Shown here piece by piece: positions 35,437 to 44,340 of a DNA stretch of 64,000 nucleotides; position 1 is the first letter of the stretch; the number at the start of each line of letters is the position of its first letter. Origin of the DNA: JANQTF01 sp041741415. Lineage in GTDB: Bacteria; Bacteroidota; Bacteroidia; J057. The notes under the pieces were generated by a model. The model ran no database searches and was not told the origin of the DNA. It saw only the letters and a program-made list of their open reading frames with translations. The position numbers and the translations under genes are program-made. Location: NCBI GenBank assembly GCA_041741415.1, contig JBGSKC010000036.1, forward strand, positions 248,001 to 312,000, given 5' to 3'.

Positions 35437-38193
35437 ATGAGTTACATCTACATAAAGAATGCCAGAGTAAACAACCTCAAGGAGGTTTCGGTAAAAATCC
35501 ACCGAAACAGGCTTGTGGTGATCACAGGGGTGAGTGGTTCGGGCAAGTCTTCTCTCGCATTCGACACCCTCTACGCAGAAGGGCAGCGCCGCTATGTAGA
35601 GAGCCTCAGCTCCTATGCCAGGCAGTTTCTGGAGCGGATGGAAAAGCCGGATGTCGATTATATTCAGGGAATTTCGCCTGCAATCGCCATTCAGCAACAA
35701 GTTTCCACCTCCAATCCGCGTTCTACTGTAGGAACTACCACAGAGATCTACGACTTTCTTAAGCTGCTGTTTGCCCGCATCGGAAAAACTTATTCGCCAG
35801 TGTCCGGTAAATTGGTCACACGCGATGAAGTCTCCGATGTTATTGAATTTATTCTCAATCACCCCGACGGCACCCGGGTCCAAATTCTCACAGATGTTGC
35901 CGTTCGCTCCCGTGGCCTCAAAGCAGAATTGGAAATTACCCTCCAGAAAGGCTTTACCCGCGTGTGGCTCGACCAACAGCCAGTCTTCATCGAAGAGTGG
36001 CTGAATGAGAATAATATTCCCAATTTGGGAAGCTTTACCCTCCTCATCGACCGCCTCTCGATCCAGGAGGATGACCGCCATAATCTCCGCGCGCGACTCG
36101 CTGATTCGCTTCAAACTGCCTACCAGGAAGGCCTCGGCCACGTGCTCGTCGTGATTGACGACCAGCCGCCCCGCCATTTTTCCGAGCGCTTCGAGGCCGA
36201 TGGCATGTCTTTCGAACAACCTTCCGTCAACTTTTTTTCCTTCAACAACCCCTATGGCGCCTGCGAAGCCTGTGAAGGGTTTGGCCGCATCATCGGCATC
36301 GACGAAGACCTCGTGATTCCCGACCAAAGCATGTCGGTATTCGAAGGTGCTGTGGCGCCCTGGCGCGGGGAGGTGATGGGCGAATATCTTGATGCCTGGA
36401 TGCAAGCGGCCCGGAAAACGGATTTCCCTATCCACCGAGCCTACTACGACCTCAGCCCCGAACAACAGCGCCTTGTGTGGGATGGCATCGGAAGCGCGCT
36501 CGGCATTCATGGGTTTTTCCAGGAAATCACCACCAAATCCCACAAAATCCAGTACAGGGTGATGCTCTCCCGCTATCGCGGGTACACCAGTTGCCCCACC
36601 TGCAAAGGCTCGCGCATCCGGAAAGATGCCAGCTATGTCAAAATTGACGGCCATGCCTTGCCCGATTTGCTGTTTTTGGAATTAGATCAGCTTCAGGTCC
36701 TTCTACGAACCCTTCAGCTCGAAGAAAGGGACCAGAAAATTGCCCAGCGGTTGCTCGCCGAAATGGACCACCGGCTCGACTATCTCGTGCGTGTGGGGGT
36801 CCATTATCTCACCCTGAACCGGAAAATTAACACCCTCTCCGGCGGGGAAATGCAGCGGATCCGGCTGGCCACTTCGCTGGGCTCCGGTTTGGTGGGATCC
36901 ATGTATATCCTCGACGAACCCAGCATCGGCCTTCACCCCCGCGACACCGAAAAGCTCATTTCTGTGCTGGAAGCCCTTCGCGACCAGGGCAATACGGTGA
37001 TTGTGGTGGAACACGACGAGTCGATCATGCGGCACGCCAATCAGATCATCGATATGGGGCCGGGCGCAGGAGAACTTGGCGGGGAGGTAGTGTTCAATGG
37101 TGATTTCGATGAAATGCTCGTTGGCCCTTCGCTCACCGGCAAATACCTCTCCGGGCAGGAAAGCATTCCCTTGCCCAGCCACCGCCGCCCCATGGTCAAC
37201 CGCATTCAGCTGCTCGGCGCGCGCATGCACAACCTCAAAAATGTGGACCTTACCCTTCCCCTGCACGCGCTGAGCGTGATCACAGGGGTGAGCGGATCAG
37301 GTAAAACCACCCTCGTGGAGCAGGTGCTGTTTCCTGCCCTGAAGCATCGGCTGGGCATACCGGCAGATCGCGGCGGATTTTACAGAGAACTCACCGGCGA
37401 TCTCCACCTGGTGGAGTATGTTGACATGGTCGACCAACGCCCCATCGGGCGCTCCGCCAGGTCCAATCCCGCAACTTACCTCAAGGCCTACGACCACATC
37501 CGGGAGCTGTTTGCCAAACAACCCGGAGCTACCATCAAGTCGCTCAAGCCCGGCGATTTTTCCTTCAACATCGACGGTGGCCGCTGCGACAATTGCCAGG
37601 GAGAAGGCCATGTGACCGTTGAAATGCAGTTTTTACCAGATGTGGAACTCCTCTGCGAAGTGTGTCAGGGTAAACGGTTTAAGAAGCACGTGCTGGAAGT
37701 GACCTACCAGCATGCGAACATCGACGACGTGCTAAATATGACCATCACTGAGGCCAGGACCTTTTTTGCGAAAGAAAAGAAGATCATAGAAAAGCTGGAC
37801 ATCCTGGTCAGGGTGGGGCTGGGATATCTGCGAATGGGACAAAGCACCAGCACCTTATCAGGTGGTGAAGCCCAGCGCATGAAGCTGGCCTCTTTTCTGG
37901 CAGCCAGCAGCAGCACCAAAAATGCCTTTTATATTTTCGACGAGCCCACCACCGGACTTCACTTTGAAGACATCAAGAAGTTGCTCACCGCGATGAATGA
38001 GCTGGTGGAGAAGGGAAACACCATTTTGGTGATTGAGCACAACCTTGACCTGATCAAGTGTGCCGACTATCTGGTGGACATCGGGCCGGAAGGCGGCTCC
38101 GCTGGCGGCCAGATCTTGTACCAGGGCGCTCCGGAGGGCTTGCTGGCGGTGGAGGAATCGCATACAGGGCGGTATTTGCGGGAAAAACTGTGA
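35437..38193 (+). CDS. uvrA: Excinuclease ABC subunit A
   Basis: This DNA-damage recognition ATPase of nucleotide excision repair has 918 residues from ATG 35437 (MSYIYIKNARVNNLKEVSVK). The upstream in-frame start at 35374 adds 21 unconserved residues. It has two ABC modules: Walker A GVSGSGKSSLAFDTL and GVSGSGKTTLVEQVL; signatures NTLSGGEMQRIRLATS and STLSGGEAQRMKLASF. The zinc fingers are in CEACEGFGRI...CPTCKGSRI and in CDNCQGEGHV...CEVCQGKRF. Length and order match the family. Neighbouring genes are unrelated. Confidence 0.98.
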   Translation: MSYIYIKNARVNNLKEVSVKIHRNRLVVITGVSGSGKSSLAFDTLYAEGQRRYVESLSSYARQFLERMEKPDVDYIQGISPAIAIQQQVSTSNPRSTVGTTTEIYDFLKLLFARIGKTYSPVSGKLVTRDEVSDVIEFILNHPDGTRVQILTDVAVRSRGLKAELEITLQKGFTRVWLDQQPVFIEEWLNENNIPNLGSFTLLIDRLSIQEDDRHNLRARLADSLQTAYQEGLGHVLVVIDDQPPRHFSERFEADGMSFEQPSVNFFSFNNPYGACEACEGFGRIIGIDEDLVIPDQSMSVFEGAVAPWRGEVMGEYLDAWMQAARKTDFPIHRAYYDLSPEQQRLVWDGIGSALGIHGFFQEITTKSHKIQYRVMLSRYRGYTSCPTCKGSRIRKDASYVKIDGHALPDLLFLELDQLQVLLRTLQLEERDQKIAQRLLAEMDHRLDYLVRVGVHYLTLNRKINTLSGGEMQRIRLATSLGSGLVGSMYILDEPSIGLHPRDTEKLISVLEALRDQGNTVIVVEHDESIMRHANQIIDMGPGAGELGGEVVFNGDFDEMLVGPSLTGKYLSGQESIPLPSHRRPMVNRIQLLGARMHNLKNVDLTLPLHALSVITGVSGSGKTTLVEQVLFPALKHRLGIPADRGGFYRELTGDLHLVEYVDMVDQRPIGRSARSNPATYLKAYDHIRELFAKQPGATIKSLKPGDFSFNIDGGRCDNCQGEGHVTVEMQFLPDVELLCEVCQGKRFKKHVLEVTYQHANIDDVLNMTITEARTFFAKEKKIIEKLDILVRVGLGYLRMGQSTSTLSGGEAQRMKLASFLAASSSTKNAFYIFDEPTTGLHFEDIKKLLTAMNELVEKGNTILVIEHNLDLIKCADYLVDIGPEGGSAGGQILYQGAPEGLLAVEESHTGRYLREKL

Positions 38194-38483
38194 AAGAGAT
38201 GGGAGTGCTGTCAGAGATGTCAGTGATGACAGAGAGGGGCGGGCCTGGGTTTTAGGGCCTGGAAGTTCAGAACGGCTGAGTGATATTACTTTTCGCCCGG
38301 TCTGGCAGCCTTTCGAAGGTTTTTCCAGAGTTGATTTTGAGCAAATTTCCCTGAAAAGAGCCCTCGGATTGCTCACTGCCGGAGAATGTGTGTTCGCCAA
38401 AAGACCACGCAATTCCATCGCAGACTTTTGTAGCTTTCCTTTCGCTGTTGTGTGAGGTCTGAATACTGCTACTTTCTTAATAT

Positions 38484-39233
38484 ATGAACAAGATGACCAA
38501 AGCATTTCTCACCTTTTGCGCTTTTCTTGGGGGTATCTCCGGCGCGCTCGTGGCTCAATCCATTCACAGTCAGGACCTCGCCCGTGGATCTGCCATCGGC
38601 GCTGTGTACGAGGCTTTCCTGAGCCCACACCAGGAGCCCGGAGAGGAAAAAGACACACCTGGCACCATCCCCGCACAGTTTCAGTCCACGTTGCCTTCAA
38701 AACTCCGCAGTGAGCGAAGTTCAGAAGGCTATGCCCGCGTCAGTTTTCGCAACGACCTGAGCAAAGCTTTCATTGAAGTAGTAATTTCAGGGGTGGAAGT
38801 GGAGGAAATTAACATGTTCCATATCCACTGCGGTCGGCCCGACCAGTTGGGGCCCATTCTTGTTGATTTTGCTCTGGCTACAGACATTGAGGCCAATCTC
38901 CGCGACGATGGTATTTTTGCTGTGGAAATCACCAACGAAGACATTTTGGCGGTGTTGGAAGGAGGCGAAGGACTCATCGGGGCTTTTACAGCTGGCTGCC
39001 CCGTTGTGCCGGGATTGAGTGCAAAGGTTCAGACGGTTGCCGGGATGGAGTACATTGCCAACCGGGGCGAACTGTATTTTAACCTGCACACCAGAGGTCA
39101 AACTTATTTTGGAGACATCCGCGGGCGCATAATTGATGCCAGCCCTGATGTCGTTGCGGAGGCAAGGGAGCGTCTCAGCAATGGACTCCCGGCAGCCCCG
39201 GAGCCGAAGGGCAACGGCAGTCACCGGCACTAA
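38484..39233 (+). CDS. Secreted CHRD-domain protein
   Basis: This 249-residue exported protein has a signal peptide (MNKMTKAFLTFCAFLGGISG, cleavage near LVAQS). The CHRD (chordin-like) domain spans about residues 40-220. It shows SRVSF-like text, INMFHIHCGRPDQLGPILVD and the characteristic ending ELYFNLHTRGQTYFGDIRGR. CHRD domains occur in extracellular proteins of many bacteria; their role there is not established. The C-terminal tail is short and basic (GNGSHRH). The BatA-like gene starts 94 bp downstream on the same strand. Confidence 0.82.
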   Translation: MNKMTKAFLTFCAFLGGISGALVAQSIHSQDLARGSAIGAVYEAFLSPHQEPGEEKDTPGTIPAQFQSTLPSKLRSERSSEGYARVSFRNDLSKAFIEVVISGVEVEEINMFHIHCGRPDQLGPILVDFALATDIEANLRDDGIFAVEITNEDILAVLEGGEGLIGAFTAGCPVVPGLSAKVQTVAGMEYIANRGELYFNLHTRGQTYFGDIRGRIIDASPDVVAEARERLSNGLPAAPEPKGNGSHRH

Positions 39234-39327
39234 TCAACTCTCCTCCCCCACCAATGCCGCCTCAACGGCTGCAATTCTTGTGTCAGCTACTTGCAGGAGC
39301 GGCTTCCTCCCGCGTACCTTAGCAGTT

Positions 39328-40293
39328 ATGAAAGGCTTGCTTGGGATCGACTATTTTGCCCAGCCAGAGGCCCTCTTGCTGCTGCTCCTCGTGCCGCTGT
39401 ACCTCTTCTGGTATCGGCGCTATTATCGCCGTCAGCGCCTCGTGGTGCGCCTCAGCTATGACCCCGATAAGCTCCAGCAGCCAAGACTCAGGCTCACCTG
39501 GCTTCGCATGGTGCCCCGCGTCCTGCAGTTCATCGCCATGATTCTCCTCGTCATGGCGCTGGCCAGGCCTCAGCGGTCCCAGCCATGGACCGACTCCCAG
39601 GACTGGGGGGCCGACATCATGGTGGTGCTGGATGTGAGCCGAAGCATGGAGAACAAGGACCTGCTTCCCAACCGCTTTCAGGTCGCTCGCTCAACCGCAC
39701 GCGCGCTCGTGGAAGCCCGGCCCGATGACCGCCTCGGCCTCGTGGTCTTTGGTCCTACGGCACTGCATCTCACCCCCCTGACCTTCGACCACGAATTTCT
39801 TTCCGGGGTACTGGAACGAACCAATGCCAATGCCCTTCCTGGCGAAGGAAGCGCACTTGGCCCTGCTATTGGCCTGGCCATCAATCGCTTGCGCGACAGT
39901 GAGGCAAAGGTAAAGGCAATTGTGCTGCTCAGCGATGGAGGAGCAAATGGCGGCAACCTCGACCCGCTTTCTGCCGCCCGGCTTGCGGGCTCGCTTGGAA
40001 TCCCCATTCACTGCCTGGGTCTCACGGCCCAGCGCGAAGGCGAACAGCAAAATCTTCTCCTTCTGGAGGAAATCGCCAGCAGATCCGGCGGAAATTTCAG
40101 CCACATCAGCTCGCGAGCACCTGATCCCGGCCTCTGGCAGGAGTGGATGCCTGAAGAACCGCTGCTGCAACAGGCCAGAACTTTCCGCATCCCGGAAGAC
40201 GCTTATCCTATCTTCCTCAAGGCCGCTATTGTACTCCTGGCAATCGCTTTTGCCCTGATGCTCACCTCGATTTCTAATCCGCTGGAACAGTAG
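39328..40293 (+). CDS. BatA-like von Willebrand factor A membrane protein
   Basis: From ATG 39328 the protein has 321 residues; the longer frame from 39133 would overlap the CHRD gene by 100 bp and adds only unconserved sequence. Two membrane spans near the N terminus (EALLLLLLVPLYLFWY; RVLQFIAMILLVMALAR) are followed by a VWA domain with the MIDAS motif DVSRSM, then PGEGSALGPAIGLAI and VLLSDGG. A third span lies near the C terminus. This matches the BatA/Aerotolerance group, normally encoded with MoxR ATPase and BatB; here none of those partners is next to it. The stop codon TAG is followed at once by a 23-bp tandem repeat. Confidence 0.87.
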   Translation: MKGLLGIDYFAQPEALLLLLLVPLYLFWYRRYYRRQRLVVRLSYDPDKLQQPRLRLTWLRMVPRVLQFIAMILLVMALARPQRSQPWTDSQDWGADIMVVLDVSRSMENKDLLPNRFQVARSTARALVEARPDDRLGLVVFGPTALHLTPLTFDHEFLSGVLERTNANALPGEGSALGPAIGLAINRLRDSEAKVKAIVLLSDGGANGGNLDPLSAARLAGSLGIPIHCLGLTAQREGEQQNLLLLEEIASRSGGNFSHISSRAPDPGLWQEWMPEEPLLQQARTFRIPEDAYPIFLKAAIVLLAIAFALMLTSISNPLEQ

Positions 40294-40382
40294 AAGTGAG
40301 ACCGCTTCGCTGAGAGAAGTGAGACCGCTTCGCTGAGAGAGCCGAGACTGGAGGCGAAGCCGCTCCCGTCTGACTTCTGACC
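40294..40382 (+). repeat. Modular intergenic repeat block directly after batA stop
   Basis: AGACCGCTTCGCT occurs at 40299-40311 and 40322-40334 with a 23-bp period. It is followed by GAGCCGAGACTGGAGGCGAAG (from 40338, shown partly) and then by TCTGACTTCTGACCTCTC (from about 40369). The block begins 3 bp after the TAG stop of the BatA-like gene. The same first two modules, in the same order and orientation relative to a TAG stop, occur at 10046-9960 on the minus strand. Confidence 0.8.
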
Positions 40383-40704
40383 TCTCTCCCCCCGCTTTTC
40401 TTCCATTTCCCTTCAGACGTAACAGGCTCTGCCGGATGTTAGAAAAACGGCGAATGTAAGTGGCATTTTACCAACAGTGGGAAGAAAGCAGCCATCTGCT
40501 ATTCAGAACAGCGATTCCGGCACCTGGCCTGCGAGTAATGAATTGGCCACACTGGCAGTTGCGGGAGCGGACAGGTGCGAAAAAGGACCGAAAACTTACT
40601 TTTGATTCCGGAGGCCTGGCTGCGAACTTATTTGAAAGCTTTGGGTTGTCTGGCCTTTTTTTGAAAATTGTAGCCGTCTGAGCAACCAAACAATTTTTGA
40701 ACCT
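40383..40704. other. Intergenic stretch without a supported gene
   Basis: This stretch before the receiver-protein gene holds two short opposite reading frames of 73 codons (about 40460-40681 on plus, 40468-40689 on minus). Neither shows a recognisable motif, and they mirror each other, so I do not call them. TACTTTTG at 40597-40604 fits the -7 consensus TAnnTTTG and could drive the receiver gene, with a leader of about 95 nt, but no clear -33 box is present. Confidence 0.4.
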
Positions 40705-41097
40705 ATGGCCGCCTACAGAAGTGTCATGCTCGTGGATGACAACGAAATTGATAACATCATCAACGAAAAGATCATCGAGGCAAATGAATTCGCAGATCAG
40801 GTACTGGTTTTCCAGACTGGTCAGGATGCGCTGGATTATCTTCGTGAGAACCAGGCTGATGTGGAGGATTTGCCCGAGATCGTGTTTTTGGACATCAACA
40901 TGCCCGTGATGGACGGGTTTCAGTTTCTGTCAGATTTTGAGCAACTACCCAACGAAGTTCGGGAGCGCTGCAAGATCATCATGCTGAGTTCGTCGATCAG
41001 CCCCAAGGACATCGACCGCGCTGCGAGCAGTCGCTTTGTGAGAAAATACCTGAACAAGCCGCTGAATGCCCGTTATCTGGAAGCGATCCGGGTATGA
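40705..41097 (+). CDS. Single-domain response regulator (receiver only)
   Basis: This 130-residue CheY-like receiver has no output domain. The acidic pair is in VMLVDDNEIDN (Asp11-Asp12), the phospho-acceptor Asp in VFLDINMPVMDGF, the switch Ser in IIMLSSSISPKD and the conserved Lys in NKPLNARY. The insertion-rich sequence with LDYLRENQ and EQLPNEVRERCKI is typical of the Rcp1/CheY-like receivers common in Bacteroidota. There is no histidine kinase nearby, so its partner is encoded elsewhere. Confidence 0.92.
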   Translation: MAAYRSVMLVDDNEIDNIINEKIIEANEFADQVLVFQTGQDALDYLRENQADVEDLPEIVFLDINMPVMDGFQFLSDFEQLPNEVRERCKIIMLSSSISPKDIDRAASSRFVRKYLNKPLNARYLEAIRV

Positions 41098-41126
41098 GGA
41101 ATGGCAGGTAGATGGCCTAAAAAACA

Positions 41127-41154
41127 AGCCGCTGATTCTAAAGAATCAGCGGCT
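41127..41154. terminator. Hairpin after the receiver-protein gene
   Basis: AGCCGCTGATTCT (41127-41139) and AGAATCAGCGGCT (41142-41154) form a perfect 13-bp stem, preceded by an A-run and followed by TTGCTTTTGG. It lies between the receiver gene and the convergent tRNA-Leu gene and can serve both. Confidence 0.75.
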
Positions 41155-41161
41155 TTGCTTT

Positions 41162-41246
41162 TGGTACCCAAGGCCGGACTCGAACCGGCACGGATCGCTC
41201 CAATGGTGTTTGAGACCATCGCGTCTACCAATTCCGCCACTTGGGC
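41162..41246 (-). tRNA. tRNA-Leu (anticodon CAA)
   Basis: On the minus strand the gene reads GCCCAAGTGGCGGAATTGGT at its 5' end and folds as a class II tRNA. The acceptor stem GCCCAAG pairs with CTTGGGT, the anticodon loop is CTCAAAC giving anticodon CAA, the variable arm is long, and GGTTCGAGTCC forms the T arm. The discriminator is A, and CCA is encoded (41162-41164 on the plus strand as TGG). It reads the UUG codon. Confidence 0.95.
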
Positions 41247-41334
41247 GTGGTGAGCCTCGTTTTGCCCAGCAAAGGTATAGGTTGGGATTGGATTCTGCAA
41301 CAAGGAAATCTCGCCGCCTCCCGCCTGTGCTTTG

Positions 41335-41406
41335 TGCCCTCGCCAAGAATCGAACTTGGATCTAGAGTTTAGGAAACTCCTATTCTATCCATTGAACTAC
41401 GAGGGC
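41335..41406 (-). tRNA. tRNA-Arg (anticodon CCT)
   Basis: The minus strand begins GCCCTCGTAGTTCAATGGAT. The acceptor stem GCCCTCG pairs with CGAGGGC, the anticodon stem GGAGT/ACTCT encloses TTCCTAA (anticodon CCT), and the T arm contains AAGTTCGATTCTT. The discriminator is A and no CCA follows in the DNA, in contrast to the neighbouring tRNA-Leu. It reads the AGG codon. An 88-bp spacer separates the two tRNA genes. Confidence 0.95.
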
Positions 41407-41652
41407 CAGTCTTAGCGCTGTACTTCCGCTGCTCGCGTTTCCATTGCTCAATCAGAGGGGCAAAATTATTTCAAATCTCCCCCTAATGCAACCTCCCTCC
41501 CCAGGATTTTCTCGGCACCAGCAGCTTTGCCTGGCTTCCGGCTCAATATTCCTGTGATTCAGCTTGCTTCTCCCGGTGCTTCGCCTCATTTTTGCTGCCC
41601 CAACAAGGGGCAAGACTGCCACATTGCCGGCAGCCCCAGAAAATCGTGTCTC

Positions 41653-43083
41653 ATGAACCATATCCTCATTCGTCAATTGCTGGACATGGATCCCGCCGGG
41701 CAGGAAGTGCTAGTCCGCGGCTGGGTCAGAACCTTTCGCGCCAGGCGCTTCATCGCGCTCAACGACGGATCCACCATCCACAACGTGCAGGTGGTGGTCA
41801 ATTTTGAGGAATACGAGGAAGATTTCCTGAAAAAAATCCATACCGGAGCAGCCATTGAGGTCAAAGGGCTCCTCGTTGCCTCCCAGGGAACCGGCCAGGC
41901 CGTCGAAATCAACGCTACCGCGCTGCACGTCTATGGCGAAGCTGATCCGGCGTCCTTTCCCATTCAGCCCAAAAAACACTCCCTCGAATTTCTCCGCGAG
42001 AAGGCTCACCTGCGCCTTCGCACCAATACCTTCGGCGCCGTTTTCCGCATTCGCCACGCCGTTTCCTACGCCATCCACAAGTATTTCCACGAACACGGCT
42101 TCTTTTATCTCCACACCCCCATCATCACCGGCAGCGACGCCGAAGGAGCTGGTGAAATGTTTCGTGTTACGACCCTTTCGCCCACCCAACCGCCTCTCAA
42201 CGAAGAAGGCAGCGTGGACTGGAAAGAGGACTTTTTCGGTAAAATGACCAACCTCACGGTCTCCGGCCAGCTGGAAGCGGAAGTTGGTGCCATGGCCCTC
42301 GGCAAGGTCTATACCTTCGGCCCGACCTTCCGCGCCGAAAACTCCAACACCGCACGCCACCTCGCCGAGTTCTGGATGATCGAGCCCGAAATGGCTTTCT
42401 ACGACATCTACGACAACATGAGCCTCGCTGAGGATTTCATCAAATTCATCATTCGCTTCGTGATGGACAACTTCAGGGCCGACCTGGAATTCCTGCACCA
42501 GCGAATCGAGGAGGAGGAAAAAAACATCAAAGCCGAGCTGCGCCGTCCCATGCCGCTCCTCGACACGCTGGAGTTTGTGCTCGCCAACGATTTCGTTCGC
42601 ATCACTTATACCGAGGCTGTCGAATTGCTGCTCAACTCCAAGCCCTACAAGAAAAACCAGTTCGAGTTCCCAGTCGAATGGGGCCGCGACCTCCAGGCCG
42701 AGCACGAGCGCTACCTCGTGGAGAAGGAGTTTCAGCGCCCCGTGATCGTAACCGGCTACCCCAAAGACATCAAGGCCTTCTACATGCGCCGGAACGAAGA
42801 CGGTAAAACCGTAGCGGCCATGGACATTCTCTTTCCTGGCATCGGCGAGGTGATCGGAGGCTCCCAGCGCGAAGAGCGCATGGAAATGCTCCTGGAGCGC
42901 ATGGCCGAAATGCACATCCCCGAAGAGGAGCTTTGGTGGTACCTCGAACTGCGCAAGTTCGGCTCAGCGCCGCACAGCGGCTTTGGCCTCGGACTGGAAC
43001 GATTGGTCTTGTTCATCACCGGGATGGGCAACATCCGCGACGTGACCCTGTTTCCCCGCTCGCCAAAAAGCGCTTCTTTCTAG
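41653..43083 (+). CDS. asnS: Asparagine--tRNA ligase
   Basis: This class IIb aminoacyl-tRNA synthetase has 476 residues from ATG 41653 (MNHILIRQLLDMDPAGQEVL). The earlier in-frame start at 41527 lies outside conserved sequence. The N-terminal OB-fold anticodon-binding domain (VRGWVRTFRARRFIALNDGS) is followed by the catalytic core with motif 2 in FRAENSNTARHLAEFWMIEP and motif 3 in GFGLGLERLVLFITGMGNIR. It lacks the long insertion typical of AspRS, and the ending DVTLFPRSPKS fits AsnRS. Its stop is only 3 bp from the stop of the convergent fumarylacetoacetase gene. Confidence 0.97.
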   Translation: MNHILIRQLLDMDPAGQEVLVRGWVRTFRARRFIALNDGSTIHNVQVVVNFEEYEEDFLKKIHTGAAIEVKGLLVASQGTGQAVEINATALHVYGEADPASFPIQPKKHSLEFLREKAHLRLRTNTFGAVFRIRHAVSYAIHKYFHEHGFFYLHTPIITGSDAEGAGEMFRVTTLSPTQPPLNEEGSVDWKEDFFGKMTNLTVSGQLEAEVGAMALGKVYTFGPTFRAENSNTARHLAEFWMIEPEMAFYDIYDNMSLAEDFIKFIIRFVMDNFRADLEFLHQRIEEEEKNIKAELRRPMPLLDTLEFVLANDFVRITYTEAVELLLNSKPYKKNQFEFPVEWGRDLQAEHERYLVEKEFQRPVIVTGYPKDIKAFYMRRNEDGKTVAAMDILFPGIGEVIGGSQREERMEMLLERMAEMHIPEEELWWYLELRKFGSAPHSGFGLGLERLVLFITGMGNIRDVTLFPRSPKSASF

Positions 43084-43086
43084 CGT

Positions 43087-44319
43087 TTATTCCCTTCCGA
43101 CGACCTCATTCCGGACTTCACCGAAGCCCACCCGGATGCCGTCTTTTTCGGCCAAGCCGCGCATGGCCACGGTATCGCCGTCGGCGAGGAAGCTGCGCTG
43201 GCTGCCATCAGCCAGGGTAATCGGCTGGCTGCCAGCCCAGCTCAGCTCGAGCATGGAGCCGTAGCTTCCGGGCTCAGCCCCGGAAATCGTGCCGGAGGCC
43301 AGCAGATCTCCTACCCGCAGGTTGCAGCCGTTGACCGTGTGGTGGGCGATTTGCTGGGCCATGTTCCAGTACATGTACCTGAAGTTGCTCCGCGAAATGA
43401 TGGTCTCTGCGCCACCAGAAGGTTGCAGGGCCACCTCCAGTCCGATGTCGAAATTGCGCTGCCCCTCCGCCTGGAGGTAGGGCAGCACTGAGGGTTCCTG
43501 CACCGGACCGACTACCCGGAAAGGGTCCAGCGCTTCGAGCGGCACCACCCAGGGAGACAGGGAAGAAGCGAAATTTTTTCCCAAAAACGGCCCCAGCGGT
43601 ACGTATTCCCACTGCTGGATGTCGCGGGCCGACCAGTCGTTGAACAGCACCAGGCCAAAAATGTAGTCTTCGGCTTCCCCGATGGGCACAGGCTCGCCGA
43701 GGCTGCTGTCTTTGCCGATCACCATGGCCATTTCCAGCTCAAAATCGAGGCGAGCACTGGCCTGAAACACAGGGCTGGTCGCTCCTTTGGGCATCACCTG
43801 GCCCATGGGGCGGCGGATGGGATGCCCTGAGAGCACGATGGACGATGCCCGGCCGTGGTAGCCAACGGGCAGGTGGCGCCAGTTGGGGAGCAGGGCGTTG
43901 TCGGGGTCGCGGAACATTTTACCCACGTTGGTGGCATGTTCAATGCTGGAGTAGAAGTCGGTGTAATCGCCGATTTCAAGGGGCATGTGCAAGGTGGCGG
44001 CCTGCTGCTTCACGAAGAACTGGGGAAAGCCGCGCAGCGGCGAATCCTCCTTCGAGAGCAAGGCCTGCAGCCGGGCCCTGAGCGCCTGGGTGGCTGGTTT
44101 TCCGAGGCGAATGAGGCCGTTGAGGCTGGGGGCCTGCAGCACCCGGGCAGGCAATTCCAGAAGCCCGGCCTCGTCCATGGCGGCGAGGTCAAGGATCTGG
44201 TCGCCGATGGCTACGCCAACGCGGCGCGGGCGGCCCGGGGTGGAAAAAATGCCGTAGGGCAGGTTGTGGAGGCTGAAGCCGGTATCTGCTGCAAGAGGCA
44301 GCCAGGAGGTGGTGGGCAT
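43087..44319 (-). CDS. fahA: Fumarylacetoacetase
   Basis: This enzyme splits fumarylacetoacetate to fumarate and acetoacetate, the last step of tyrosine breakdown. The 410-residue protein shows the N-terminal SH3-like domain (LHNLPYGIFSTPGRPRRVGV) and the catalytic FAH domain: YTDFYSSIEHATNVGKMF, LPVGYHGRASSIVLSG, then LDFELEMAMVIGKDS with metal ligands and LFNDWSARDIQQWEYVPLGP. It lies 21 bp downstream of homogentisate dioxygenase on the same strand, so the two form a catabolic operon. Confidence 0.97.
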   Translation of the reverse strand: MPTTSWLPLAADTGFSLHNLPYGIFSTPGRPRRVGVAIGDQILDLAAMDEAGLLELPARVLQAPSLNGLIRLGKPATQALRARLQALLSKEDSPLRGFPQFFVKQQAATLHMPLEIGDYTDFYSSIEHATNVGKMFRDPDNALLPNWRHLPVGYHGRASSIVLSGHPIRRPMGQVMPKGATSPVFQASARLDFELEMAMVIGKDSSLGEPVPIGEAEDYIFGLVLFNDWSARDIQQWEYVPLGPFLGKNFASSLSPWVVPLEALDPFRVVGPVQEPSVLPYLQAEGQRNFDIGLEVALQPSGGAETIISRSNFRYMYWNMAQQIAHHTVNGCNLRVGDLLASGTISGAEPGSYGSMLELSWAGSQPITLADGSQRSFLADGDTVAMRGLAEKDGIRVGFGEVRNEVVGRE

Positions 44320-44340
44320 GGGAGAGAAAATGGAAAATGA

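Noticed and set aside
38194..38260. GA-rich string after uvrA as another copy of the modular repeat
   Set aside because: It has similar composition (gagatgggagtg, gtcagagatg) but no exact 23-bp or 15-bp unit, so it is not counted as a copy.
40299..40334. 23-bp tandem repeat as a CRISPR array
   Set aside because: Only two copies, no unique spacers of 30 bp or more, no cas genes in the window, and the same unit appears in another locus as part of a mosaic.
40460..40681. Opposed 73-codon frames on both strands in the gap before the receiver gene
   Set aside because: No start signal, no motif, and each is the shadow of the other; treated as intergenic.
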